Source of the DNA: Nocardia sp. NRRL S-836
Lineage (GTDB): Bacteria > Actinomycetota > Actinomycetes > Mycobacteriales > Pseudonocardiaceae
Direction of reading: 5' to 3'
Assembly: GCF_001279525.1 (NCBI RefSeq)
Contig: NZ_LGDY01000001.1
Coordinates: 248,001-312,000 of the forward strand
DNA: 64,000 bases
Positions 51,972-60,621 of this stretch are shown in pieces. The position numbers and the translations under genes were made by a program. The notes beneath the pieces were generated by a model, which was not told the DNA's origin, did no database searches, and worked only from the letters and a program-made list of their open reading frames with translations. Position 1 is the first letter of the stretch; the number at the start of each line of letters is the position of its first letter.

Positions 51972-52896
51972 AGAACACCCAGTACCTCGCCGCCCAGAAG
52001 TTGATCGCGGTGAAGGCCGCGATGATCAGCAGCAGGAACCAGGCCAGCGCGGCGGCATAACCCATGTCGAACCGGCTGAAACCCTGCTGGTACAGGTAGA
52101 GCGTGTAGAACATGGTCGAGTCGGACGGCCCGCCCGTGCCGCCGGAGACGACGAACGCCTGCGTGAACGACTGGAACGCGTGGATGATCTGCAGCACCAG
52201 GTTGAAGAACAGGATCGGCGACAGCAGCGGCAGGGTGATGTGCCGGAACCGCGACCACCGGCCGGCCCCGTCGATCGCGGCGGCCTCGTGGTAGACGGCC
52301 GGGATCTGCCGCAGCCCCGCCAGGAAGATGATCATCGGTGAGCCGAACGTCCAGACGTTGAGCACGATCAGCGTGGACAGCGCGGTGCTCGGGTCGGAGA
52401 TCCAGCCCCTCCCCTCGAGGCCGAAGAAGCCCAGCACCCGGTTCACCAGCCCGTCCGTGCCGAACACCTGCGTCCACAGCACCGCGATCGCGACGCTCGA
52501 ACCGAGCAGCGAGGGCAGGTAGAACGCCGAGCGGTAGACGGCGAGCCCGCGCAGGCCGCGGTCCAGCAGCAGCGCGACCCCCAGGGCGCACGCCAGCTGC
52601 AGCGGCACGGACACCAGCACGTAGGTGAACGTGACCCGCAGCGCGTTGTGCAACCGCTCGTCGGTCAGGATCCGCGCGAAGTTGTCCAGCCCGGTGAACC
52701 GCGGCGGCTGGATCAGGTTGTACCTGGTGAAGCCGAGGCCGAAGGACGCGAGGACCGGGCCGATCGTGATGAACAGCAGTCCGGCGAACCACGGAGCCAG
52801 GAACCAGAAGGCCACCCGGTTGTCGCGCTTGCGCACCTGCCCGCCGCCGTGGCGCAGGTGGCGCAACTCGTCGAGAGCACTCACAAAGCCCCGCAT
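51961..52896 (-). CDS. ABC sugar importer permease, MalF type
   Basis: A 311-aa permease, first gene of the operon. TM helices start at FWFLAPWFAGLLFITIGPVLASFGLG, and the EAA loop is AVYHEAAAIDGAGRWSRFRHITLPLLSPILFF. The ATG at 52896 touches its AAGGGA site; a GTG at 52884 with GGGG upstream is a good alternative that would remove 4 residues. The LacI-type operator GGAAAACGCTTTCC lies 9 bp upstream of the ATG, so repression would be tight. Confidence 0.92.
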   Translation of the reverse strand: MRGFVSALDELRHLRHGGGQVRKRDNRVAFWFLAPWFAGLLFITIGPVLASFGLGFTRYNLIQPPRFTGLDNFARILTDERLHNALRVTFTYVLVSVPLQLACALGVALLLDRGLRGLAVYRSAFYLPSLLGSSVAIAVLWTQVFGTDGLVNRVLGFFGLEGRGWISDPSTALSTLIVLNVWTFGSPMIIFLAGLRQIPAVYHEAAAIDGAGRWSRFRHITLPLLSPILFFNLVLQIIHAFQSFTQAFVVSGGTGGPSDSTMFYTLYLYQQGFSRFDMGYAAALAWFLLLIIAAFTAINFWAARYWVFYDD

Positions 52897-52905
52897 TCCC
52901 TTGCC

Positions 52906-52919
52906 GGAAAACGCTTTCC
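52906..52919. promoter_or_regulatory. LacI-type operator upstream of the importer operon
   Basis: GGAAAACGCTTTCC, identical to the copy before the PL11 lyase and flanked by CC/GG that extend the dyad to 18 bp. It sits directly before the permease start. Confidence 0.75.
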
Positions 52920-53163
52920 GGAGTCTGCATCGGCCTCTCAAGAGCGTCAAGCAGCCGCGTCGAACGTTGTCGAACCCGGCGTCGAAACCGCTGCTGGGAG
53001 GCGTTCGACACCGTCCTCAAGGGATGCCCACCGCAAGGCCGAACCCGATTCACCGAATGCCCCTGAACGGTTCACCGGCTGTCGATTCGACCGTCGAACT
53101 GACGAATTCCACCGGCACCTGTCGCGGTCTCCCCGCCCTGGGCGCCATACTCACATCGACGCT

Positions 53164-53177
53164 GGAAAGCGCTTACC
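53164..53177. promoter_or_regulatory. LacI-type operator upstream of the CE12 esterase
   Basis: GGAAAGCGCTTACC, flanked by T and A that continue the dyad, 47 bp before the esterase start. It differs from the 43355 and 52906 copies at two bases. The 328-bp divergent region 52897-53224 holds these two operators and no gene. Confidence 0.65.
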
Positions 53178-53224
53178 AATCCTTGTTCGTCCACATCAGA
53201 CACCCGGCCCGTCTGGAGACAACC

Positions 53225-54067
53225 GTGAGGACACGTTTTCTGACCGTGGCGGCACTCGTCGTCCTGCCGCTGCTCACCGCCACCGGGCCCGCGTCGGCCG
53301 GCGAACCCGGCTGCGCCCCCGCCGCCGCCGGTGGGACCTCGGCCAGCGCGGCGGCCGTGAAGGTGTGGCTCGCCGGCGACTCGACGATGGCGGACCCGAG
53401 GTCGAGCTGCCCGGTCGGCTGGGGCAGCCAGTTCGACCCGCTGTTCACCGACGACGTCACCGTCGTGAACAGCGCGGTGTCCGGCCGGAGCATCCAGACC
53501 TGGCTGTACGAGTCCAACGTGCAGGGCACGAAGGACTCGGCCGGCGAGTGCGTCGTGAGCCCGCGGACGTTCCACCAGCGCTGGCAGAGCATGCTCGACC
53601 CCGCCACCGGCATGAAGGCCGGTGACTACCTCCTGATCCAGTTCGGCATCAACGACGGCAGCCCCGACTGCCCGCGGCACGTGGGCAGCGCCCGCTACCG
53701 GGAGCTCCTCGCGCTCATGGCCAAGGCGGCCAAGGACCGCGGCGCCACACCGGTCTTCCTGACGCCCGTGTCCGCCATCAGGTGCAGCGGCAGCTCCGCC
53801 GTCGGCACCCGCGGCTTCCTCACCGAGACCTTCGACGCGGGCCGGGCCGCCGGCACGACCGTCATCGACCTGCACAAGCTGAGCTACACGCTCTACAACA
53901 CGCTGCGGCTGTGCCCCAACGACGGCGACTACACCAGGGGCGCGGTCGGCGCCTTCTTCTGCAACGACCACACGCACTTCGAGGCGGCCGGGGCCAGGCA
54001 GATCGCCGGTGTCGTGGCCAAGGCGCTGCGCGACCAGCGCATCCCGCTGTCCGCGTACCTCAGGTGA
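53225..54067 (+). CDS. Secreted rhamnogalacturonan acetylesterase (CE12)
   Basis: A 280-aa preprotein starting at a GTG with GGAGA 6 nt upstream; signal peptide through LPLLTATGPASA. The SGNH blocks of CE12 are present: VWLAGDSTMAD (Ser), NSAVSGRSIQTWL (Gly), LIQFGINDGS (Asn) and FFCNDHTHFEAAGARQIA (Asp/His). It removes acetyl groups from galacturonate residues of rhamnogalacturonan so that the lyase can act. The beta-helix gene follows 29 bp downstream. Confidence 0.92.
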   Translation: MRTRFLTVAALVVLPLLTATGPASAGEPGCAPAAAGGTSASAAAVKVWLAGDSTMADPRSSCPVGWGSQFDPLFTDDVTVVNSAVSGRSIQTWLYESNVQGTKDSAGECVVSPRTFHQRWQSMLDPATGMKAGDYLLIQFGINDGSPDCPRHVGSARYRELLALMAKAAKDRGATPVFLTPVSAIRCSGSSAVGTRGFLTETFDAGRAAGTTVIDLHKLSYTLYNTLRLCPNDGDYTRGAVGAFFCNDHTHFEAAGARQIAGVVAKALRDQRIPLSAYLR

Positions 54068-54096
54068 GCGGCCGGTCCGGCCAGGAGGAGGTGCAC

Positions 54097-55245
54097 ATGT
54101 TCTCGACCAGGTGGCGGACGGGCGCGCTCGTGGCGGCGGCGGTCGTGCTCGGCGGCCTCACACCGGCGGCCGCCACGCCGGTGCGGGTCATGGCCTGCGG
54201 CGACCGGACGTTCAACGCCGAAGCGGTGCTGAACGGCGGCACGTGGACCGCCCGCAACGGCAGCAGGACCGTCTACACCGGCGCCGACATGCGCTCCGCC
54301 GTCCAGGCCGCCGTCGACAGCCTCACGGCGGGACGGACCGCGAAGCAGTGGGTCGTGGTGCGCGGCAGCGGTGCGGTGAGCGCGGGCGCGCGGATCTCGT
54401 TGCCCAGCTACACCGGCATCGACGTCTGCGGCACGATCGACGTGACCGGCACCGGTTCCGGTGACCAGGCGCCGATCTACTCCAGGGGCACCCATGACGT
54501 CGAGGTGCGCTACCTCGCCCTCACCGGCCGCCCGCTGTACGGGATCTTCATGCGCAACGTCGACAACGTCGTGCTCGGGCAGATCGACATGCGGCTGTCG
54601 GGCGGTCTCGGCGTGCGCGTCGACAACCGCGGCAACACCAGCGTGCGCAGCCGCAACATCCGGATCGACACCGTCTTCGTGTCCGGCGCGAGCAGTCACG
54701 CCGTGGAGACGTACGGCGTGGACGGTCTGACCATCGGAACGGTGACGGCTCGCAACGTCGGTGAGTCCGGGCTGCTGCTCAACGAGACCGTCAACGCCAC
54801 CGTCGGCACCGTGGACGCGGAGAACGCGGGCGCGGGCACCGGGTACGCGGCGTTCCGGACGGCCAACCGCAACGGCCGCGTCGGCACCGGCTACCCGACG
54901 AACATCCGGGTCGGCACGGTGCGCGCCCGTGGTGGCGGCCGCGGGGTGTTCTGCGTGTCGGAGAGCGGCGGGCTGACCATCGACCGGGTCGACCTGGCGA
55001 ACACCGGCAACAACGCGGTACTGGTCGAGAACTGCACCAACGTGACGCTCGCGGCGCAGAGCGGGACGGTGACCGGCGGCGGCGAGATCCGGCTGGCGGC
55101 GCGCTCGGAGTTCCCGAACAACCGCGACATCACGATCCAGAACCTCACGGTGACCAACTCGTCGGTGCGCGAGAGCCCGTGCGGGACCAACACGACGTTC
55201 CGCAACCTCACGCTGAACAACAGCACGTCGAACGTGTGTGCCTGA
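54097..55245 (+). CDS. Secreted right-handed beta-helix protein, pectin-degradation related
   Basis: A 382-aa preprotein with AGGAGG before the ATG and a signal peptide (LVAAAVVLGGLTPAAA). From about residue 100 onward it consists of parallel beta-helix coils with Asn/Val ladders (HDVEVRYLALTGRPLYGIFMRNVDNVVLGQIDMRLSGG, then GVRVDNRGN and LLLNETVNATVGTVDAENAG). Beta-helix proteins of this sort include pectate lyases and rhamnogalacturonases. I cannot see the catalytic residues of a specific family, so activity is unassigned. Linkage to CE12 suggests pectin backbone or side chains as the substrate. Confidence 0.8.
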   Translation: MFSTRWRTGALVAAAVVLGGLTPAAATPVRVMACGDRTFNAEAVLNGGTWTARNGSRTVYTGADMRSAVQAAVDSLTAGRTAKQWVVVRGSGAVSAGARISLPSYTGIDVCGTIDVTGTGSGDQAPIYSRGTHDVEVRYLALTGRPLYGIFMRNVDNVVLGQIDMRLSGGLGVRVDNRGNTSVRSRNIRIDTVFVSGASSHAVETYGVDGLTIGTVTARNVGESGLLLNETVNATVGTVDAENAGAGTGYAAFRTANRNGRVGTGYPTNIRVGTVRARGGGRGVFCVSESGGLTIDRVDLANTGNNAVLVENCTNVTLAAQSGTVTGGGEIRLAARSEFPNNRDITIQNLTVTNSSVRESPCGTNTTFRNLTLNNSTSNVCA

Positions 55246-55284
55246 CGGACACCCCTGAACCGTTGACAGCAAGGCGGCCGCAGG

Positions 55285-56445
55285 TCAGGCGGGCGGTGCC
55301 AGGACGATCGCCGAGTTGTGGCCGCCCATGCCGAGCGACGACTTGACGGTCAGACCGCCGGCGACCGGCGTGAGGCCGTCCAGCAGGTTCGGGTGTCCGG
55401 GCGCGACCACCGGCGGCGCCGGGAGCACGCCCCGGTCGTAGCCCAGGGCGGTCACGGCGACCTCGATCGCCGAGGCCGCCCCCTGGCAGTGCCCGGTCAG
55501 CGGTTTCACCGAGTAGATGCCGGTGTCCGGTCCGAACAGCTGTTCCAGCACGGCGGCCTCGGCGGCGTCGCACTGCGCGGTGCCGGGGCCGTGCGCGTTG
55601 AGGTAGCGCACGTCGGCGGCGCTCACCCCGGCGTTGTCCAGCGCGTCGGAGAAGCACGCGGTGATCTGGTCGAGCTGCGGGTCGATCGACGTCACGTGGT
55701 AGGCGTCGTGCGACATCGCGCCGCCGAGCGTGAGGGCGTACGGGCGGGACGCGCGCCGGGACAGGACGAACGCGACGGACGCCTCCCCCATCACGAAACC
55801 CCGGCTGCCCTGCTGGAACGGGCGGCACGCGTCGAGCGGCTCGGCGTCCACGACGGCCACACCGAGCCGGACGAAGTGGGCCACGTTCTCCGGGGTCAGG
55901 GACAGATCCGTGGCGACGAACACCACGTCGTCGACGATTCCCGCGTCCAGCCACGCCTTCGCGGTGATCAGTCCGGCGTTGCCCGACGCGCACATCGCCG
56001 AGACGTTCATCGCGGGGCCGTGGAAACCGTATTCCTGCATGAACGTCGACATCGGCGTGGACGGCATCATCGCCAGGTAGTCGTGCACCGGCAGCTTGCC
56101 GCCGCGCGTGACGTAGAAGTCGCGCCACAGGTCGACCTCGCCCAGCACCACCGCGTGCAGGAGCCCGACCCGGCGGCCCGGCTGCCAGCCGCGGGTGCCC
56201 GCGTCCTCGATGGCCTCCCTGGCCGCGGCCCGCATGGCCTGCGCGAACCTGCTCGGTCCGTCCATCGGGTTGCCGCCGCGGCCGACCCGCGCGGCCCAGA
56301 CGGTGTCATCGGGCGTCCTGCCCAGCTCGGGGACGACGACCGCGGCGGGCTTCCCGGCGGCCAGACCGTCCCACAGCGACCGGCGGCTCCAGCCGTACCC
56401 GCTGACCACGCCGATTCCGCAGATTCCCACACCTCGCGCGACCAT
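55285..56445 (-). CDS. Stand-alone beta-ketoacyl synthase (KAS/FabF-like fold)
   Basis: A 386-aa condensing enzyme. The catalytic Cys is in NVSAMCASGNAGL (about residue 152), the two histidines are in LNAHGPGTAQCDAAE and KPLTGHCQGAAS, and the C-terminus has SSLGMGGHNSAIVL. The ATG at 56445 has GGGGGAG at good distance; a longer frame to 56604 is unlikely. The MCASG in place of the usual TACAS, and the absence of acyl carrier protein or other polyketide or fatty acid genes, make its pathway unclear. It converges on the beta-helix gene. Confidence 0.88.
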   Translation of the reverse strand: MVARGVGICGIGVVSGYGWSRRSLWDGLAAGKPAAVVVPELGRTPDDTVWAARVGRGGNPMDGPSRFAQAMRAAAREAIEDAGTRGWQPGRRVGLLHAVVLGEVDLWRDFYVTRGGKLPVHDYLAMMPSTPMSTFMQEYGFHGPAMNVSAMCASGNAGLITAKAWLDAGIVDDVVFVATDLSLTPENVAHFVRLGVAVVDAEPLDACRPFQQGSRGFVMGEASVAFVLSRRASRPYALTLGGAMSHDAYHVTSIDPQLDQITACFSDALDNAGVSAADVRYLNAHGPGTAQCDAAEAAVLEQLFGPDTGIYSVKPLTGHCQGAASAIEVAVTALGYDRGVLPAPPVVAPGHPNLLDGLTPVAGGLTVKSSLGMGGHNSAIVLAPPA

Positions 56446-56649
56446 ATCCGCTCCCCCACACCGAGGGTCGACACCTCTAACCCCAGGATAACGGGCGGGA
56501 GGCCCGTGCAGCGAAACGACTGATTCGTCTACAATGGACATTGAAGACGACCCCTGACCACACGGCCGGATCCGGTTACCGATATAACGGCACACCATGC
56601 TCACGCACGACGGATGCGCCTCCGGTCAGCTGTGCGGTAGGACTTCACG

Positions 56650-59409
56650 ATGGCCACGCCACCGCGAATACGAGGGACTGGTGGATCTGGGAGTCACGAC
56701 GTGAGCGGCCTGATCGGTGACGCCGAGTTCGACCACGAGCTGCTGGCCGACCTCGGGCTCTCGATCGGCGCCGCCGTGGTGTGGTGGCTCGACCTCGACG
56801 AGGACCAGCTCGGCTGGATGCCGGGCCTCGACGCCGTGGTCGGGGTGCCCGGCGCGGACACCGGCACCGTGCGCACCCGGCTGGCCGAGCTCGTGGAGCC
56901 GCTGACCCTGGCGGCGCGGACGGCGGCCGCCTGGCAGGCGTTCGAGCTGGTCCAACCCCTGGACACGCCGGACGGCCGGCGCTGGCTGCAGTTCCGCGCC
57001 CGCGTGTCGACCCGTGACTCGGCACGGGCGCTGGTCGGCGTCGTCGCCGACGTGACCCGGCAGCACACCCAGCAGCAGGAGCTCGCCGACCTGGCCGACC
57101 GCTACCGGCTGCTGGTCGACCTCTCCCCCGACGCGATCGTGGTGCACGAGGCCGGTCAGATCGTGTACGCGAACTCGGCGGCGGTCCGGTTCGTGCGGGC
57201 GCGGTCGGACGCGGAGATCCTCGGGCGGCCGATCACCGACTTCGTCCACCCGGACTCGCAGGCGGAGATGCTGCGGCGCATCGCGAAGCTGACCGAGCCG
57301 GGTGCGGCCAGCGATCCGGCGGACGCCGTGCTGGTCCGGTTCGACGGCGGCACGACCGACATCGAGTCGGTCTCGGTGCGCACGACCTGGGAGGGCAGGC
57401 CGGCGTTCCAGGTGATCATGCGGGACGTCACCGAGCAGAAGGCGGCCGCGGCGGCGTTGCGCTACCAGGCGGCGCTCGTCGCGCACGTCAGCGACGCGCT
57501 CATCGCGACCACCTCGGACGGGGTCGTGACGAGCTGGAACCCCAGCGCGGAGAACGTCTACGGCCGCCGTGCCGCCGACGTGTTCGGGCGGCCCATCGGC
57601 GAGGTGGTGGGCGCGCCGCTCGACCCGGTGGCGGTGCTGGAGGCCGGTGGTGTGGTCCAGGCCGAGCACCGCAGGTCCGACGGCGAGGCGCTGGCGGTGC
57701 GGGTCTCGGTGGCCCGCATGGACGACGGCTACGTGCTGATCTGCGCGGACGAGACCGCCCGCAGGCGCGCGGAACGCCACTTCACCGCGGTGGTCGCCGC
57801 CATCGAGGAGGGAGTGCTCGTCGTCGGTCCCACCGGCCGCGTCGAGTCGGTGAACCCCGCGGCCGAGCGCATCCTCGGCGTGACCGCGCAGGAGACGATC
57901 GGCGAGCTGGCGTCGTCGACCGAGCTGCACGACGAGACGGGCCAGCTCATCGCGCTGGAGAACTTCCCGTCGGCCATCACGCGCAGGACCGGCCGGCCGC
58001 AGCACGGGCGGATCGTCAGGGCGCTGCGGCCGGACGGCACCCGCGTGTGGCTGTCGCTCAGCGCCCGCGCGCTGACCCAGGACGGCACGCTGCCGGCCGC
58101 GACCGTGGTGTCGTTCACCGACATCACCGAGCGCCGCATGATCGACAGCCAGCTGGAGCACGAGGCGACGCACGACGCGTTGACCGGCCTGTTCAACCGC
58201 ACGGTGACCATCAACCGGCTCAGCCCCCTCGCACGGGCGCACCGGTCGGGCCTCACGGCGGTGCTGTTCATCGACCTGGACAAGTTCAAGGTCATCAACG
58301 ACTCCCTGGGCCACAGCGCGGGCGACGAGGTGCTGCGCGTGGTGGGCAAGAGGCTGAGCCGCGGCACCCGTCGCGGTGACGTCGTGGGCAGGCTCGGCGG
58401 CGACGAGTTCACCGTGATCGCCTACGGCGTGAGCGGCCGCGACGAGGCGACCGCCATCGCCGACCACGTCAGGGCCGAGCTGAACCGCCCGATCACCGTG
58501 GGCGGGCGGCAGCTGCACGTCGACGCGAGCGTGGGCATCGTGCTCGCGGAGGCCGGCGACCCCCGTGACGGCTCGGACCTGCTGCGCGACGCCGATCTCG
58601 CGATGTACCAGGCCAAGACCAGGGGCCGGGGCCGGATCGCGTTCTTCGACGTCGAGCTGCGCGAGCGCATCCAGCGCCGCCTGCAGCTGGAGCAGGACCT
58701 GCGCATGGCACCGCTGGGCGACGAGCTGTGGCTCGCCTACCAGCCGATCGTCGACCTGCGCACCGACCGCCGCGTCGCCGTCGAGGGCCTGCTGCGCTGG
58801 ACCCATCCCCGGTACGGGCTGATCCTGCCCGGCGAGTTCATCACGCTCGCCGAGGAGAGCGACCTGATCAACATCGTGGGCGCCCACATGCTCTACACCG
58901 CGGCCCGCGAGATCACCACGCAGGCACCGGAGCTGCAGCTGACCGTGAACCTGTCGGCCCGCCAGCTCGACGACCCGTGGCTCGTGTCCTCGGTCCGCAG
59001 CGCCGTCACCAAGGCGGGGCTGACGCCGGGCTCGCTGTGCCTGGAGATCACCGAGAGCGCGCTGATGCACGACCCGGCCCTGGCCGCGAGGACCCTGGCG
59101 GCGTTGCGGGAGCTGGGCGTGCGGCTGGCGATCGACGACTTCGGCACCGGTCACTCCTCACTGGCCCAGCTGCTCACCCTGCCGCTGGACACGCTCAAGA
59201 TCGACCGCTCGTTCACGGCCGGGCTCGGCCGGTCCGACGAGGCGGAGGCGATCGTCACGAGCATCATCGCCATGGCCCACGCGGTCGACCTGACCGTGAT
59301 CGCCGAAGGGGTCGAGCAGGCCGAGCAGCTGGAGATCCTGCGGGCACTGGGCTGTGACCAGGCGCAGGGTTACCACCTCGGGAGACCGGTGCCGTTGCGC
59401 GAGCTGTGA
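56650..59409 (+). CDS. PAS-GGDEF-EAL cyclic-di-GMP enzyme
   Basis: A 919-aa cytosolic protein without TM segments. An N-terminal sensor region and three PAS-like modules span about 1-500 (RYRLLVDLSPDAIVVHEAGQIVYAN, DALIATTSDGVVTSWNPSAENVYGR, and AAIEEGVLVVGPTGRVESVNPAAERILG). A GGDEF domain follows (about 510-670) with intact GRLGGDEF and an RRGD inhibitory site 5 residues before it. The EAL domain (about 690-915) has EGL in place of EAL, and IDDFGTGHSSLAQL with the metal-binding Asp pair. Synthesis and hydrolysis of c-di-GMP are both possible. The start follows a TAGGAC site; a GTG at 56701 is an alternative. Confidence 0.93.
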   Translation: MATPPRIRGTGGSGSHDVSGLIGDAEFDHELLADLGLSIGAAVVWWLDLDEDQLGWMPGLDAVVGVPGADTGTVRTRLAELVEPLTLAARTAAAWQAFELVQPLDTPDGRRWLQFRARVSTRDSARALVGVVADVTRQHTQQQELADLADRYRLLVDLSPDAIVVHEAGQIVYANSAAVRFVRARSDAEILGRPITDFVHPDSQAEMLRRIAKLTEPGAASDPADAVLVRFDGGTTDIESVSVRTTWEGRPAFQVIMRDVTEQKAAAAALRYQAALVAHVSDALIATTSDGVVTSWNPSAENVYGRRAADVFGRPIGEVVGAPLDPVAVLEAGGVVQAEHRRSDGEALAVRVSVARMDDGYVLICADETARRRAERHFTAVVAAIEEGVLVVGPTGRVESVNPAAERILGVTAQETIGELASSTELHDETGQLIALENFPSAITRRTGRPQHGRIVRALRPDGTRVWLSLSARALTQDGTLPAATVVSFTDITERRMIDSQLEHEATHDALTGLFNRTVTINRLSPLARAHRSGLTAVLFIDLDKFKVINDSLGHSAGDEVLRVVGKRLSRGTRRGDVVGRLGGDEFTVIAYGVSGRDEATAIADHVRAELNRPITVGGRQLHVDASVGIVLAEAGDPRDGSDLLRDADLAMYQAKTRGRGRIAFFDVELRERIQRRLQLEQDLRMAPLGDELWLAYQPIVDLRTDRRVAVEGLLRWTHPRYGLILPGEFITLAEESDLINIVGAHMLYTAAREITTQAPELQLTVNLSARQLDDPWLVSSVRSAVTKAGLTPGSLCLEITESALMHDPALAARTLAALRELGVRLAIDDFGTGHSSLAQLLTLPLDTLKIDRSFTAGLGRSDEAEAIVTSIIAMAHAVDLTVIAEGVEQAEQLEILRALGCDQAQGYHLGRPVPLREL

Positions 59410-59850
59410 GGACGGGCCCCAGGAGCGCTGCTCGGGCGGGACGTGCTCGAACGTCGGGCCCGCCGTCGTGCGGCATCCTCATCAGCGCCCGGGCCTGGGC
59501 CTTCAGCCGGTACATGGTGCCGACGGTGGCGCCGAGCTGACCGGGTGCGCCGGTGAAGACCTCCTGGAGCTGGAACAGCAGCAGGCAGTAGCTGTTGTCG
59601 AACTGCTCCTGCGCGACGCGGATCTCGCTGCCGTCCGGGTGGTCGGCCGTGCGGGGGTCGGTCCGCATGGGCAGCACCCCGTCGAGGTCGACGGCGATCG
59701 GCTCGCCGGTCGGGCCGGACCGCGGGGTGTCGCCGGTCCGGTAGCGACGGCCGTGGCGCGCACAGGTACGGCGGGATGGTCGCGTGCTCGAGCTCGATCG
59801 CCCGTTGCAGGTGGCGGCGGAGGTCCTCGAAGGTCTCGATCGCGGGAGCA
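59403..59850 (-). pseudogene. Relic of a ferritin-like (VioB/IPA-dimer-synthase type) protein gene
   Basis: Minus-strand pieces in three frames follow the order of a ferritin-like domain protein: ETFEDLRRHLQRAIELEHATIPPYLCA at the N-terminus, then FDNSYCLLLFQLQEVFTGAPGQLGATVGTMYRLKAQARALM, then GPTFEHVPPEQRSWGPSSQL at the end. The middle is deleted and two frame changes separate the pieces. The end runs into the 3' end of the GGDEF-EAL gene. It is not translatable as one protein. Nothing else is seen between 59410 and 59940. Confidence 0.72.
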
Positions 59851-59940
59851 CCACGGGTGGCCGTTGTGGAACCTCGTCTCGGCGGGAACCGGTGTCGACA
59901 GCCAAGGCAGGACAGGGGCACCACCTGTGACACGCGTTTC

Positions 59941-59969
59941 TTGAACGTGCGATACAGATAGGCTACGGT
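59941..59969 (+). promoter_or_regulatory. Promoter of the TetR gene, probably leaderless
   Basis: TTGAAC and TACGGT separated by 17 nt fit a sigma-70-type promoter. The expected start of transcription, about 7 nt after the -10, coincides with the GTG at 59976. Confidence 0.55.
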
Positions 59970-59975
59970 CGGATC

Positions 59976-60554
59976 GTGGCCAGGACCCGTGAGTTCGACA
60001 CCGAGGCGGCGGTGAGCCGTGCGATGGAGCTGTTCTGGTCGCGCGGCTACGAGGCGACCTCGGTGCGCGACCTCACGCAGCACCTCGGGATCGGCCAGGG
60101 ATCGCTGTACGCCGCGTTCGGCGACAAGGACGGCCTCTACCAGGCCGCGCTGGAGCACTACCGCTCCACCCTCGCGGCGGAGGCCCTGGACACCCTGAGG
60201 TCCGGCGCGGACGCCCGGTCCGCGATCCGGACGATGCTGGTCGAACGCGTCCGGCTCGCCGTGGCGGACGCCGGCCGCGGCTGTCTCGCGGTCAACGCCG
60301 CCTGCGAGCGGCTGCCCTCCGACGCGGCGACCCGGCGCACCGTGCGCGACATGCAGGACGCCAGCCGCGACGCGCTCGCCGAGGTGCTGCGGATCGCGGT
60401 GGAGCGGGGCGAGCTCACGAGCGAGCAGGACCCGGACACGCTGGCCGCGTTCCTCGTGACCTTCCTCAACGGCCTGCTGGTCTCCTCGAAGATCACGCCG
60501 GACGCGCGTGCGCTCGAACCCCTCGTGGAGGTCGCCCTGGCGGCCCTCCGCTGA
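59976..60554 (+). CDS. TetR-family transcriptional regulator
   Basis: A 192-aa repressor with the N-terminal TetR HTH (FDTEAAVSRAMELFWSRGYEATSVRDLTQHLGIGQGSLYAAFGDKDGLYQAAL) and a C-terminal ligand domain of the YcdC/AcrR-like type (GCLAVNAACERLP, FLVTFLNGLLVSSKI). The GTG start matches the predicted transcription start, so the mRNA may be leaderless. The hydrolase gene begins 67 bp downstream on the same strand and is the likely target, probably induced by its substrate. Confidence 0.92.
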   Translation: MARTREFDTEAAVSRAMELFWSRGYEATSVRDLTQHLGIGQGSLYAAFGDKDGLYQAALEHYRSTLAAEALDTLRSGADARSAIRTMLVERVRLAVADAGRGCLAVNAACERLPSDAATRRTVRDMQDASRDALAEVLRIAVERGELTSEQDPDTLAAFLVTFLNGLLVSSKITPDARALEPLVEVALAALR

Positions 60555-60621
60555 TTTTTCACGCCCTCAATCTGTAACGCTCGATCCACAAACACGTTCC
60601 ACCAAGGAAAGCGGGAAGAAC

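Noticed and set aside
56530..56535. TACAAT as the -10 of the GGDEF-EAL gene
   Set aside because: No acceptable -35 at 16-19 nt upstream, and it lies 115 bp from the start; it may be real but is not supportable.
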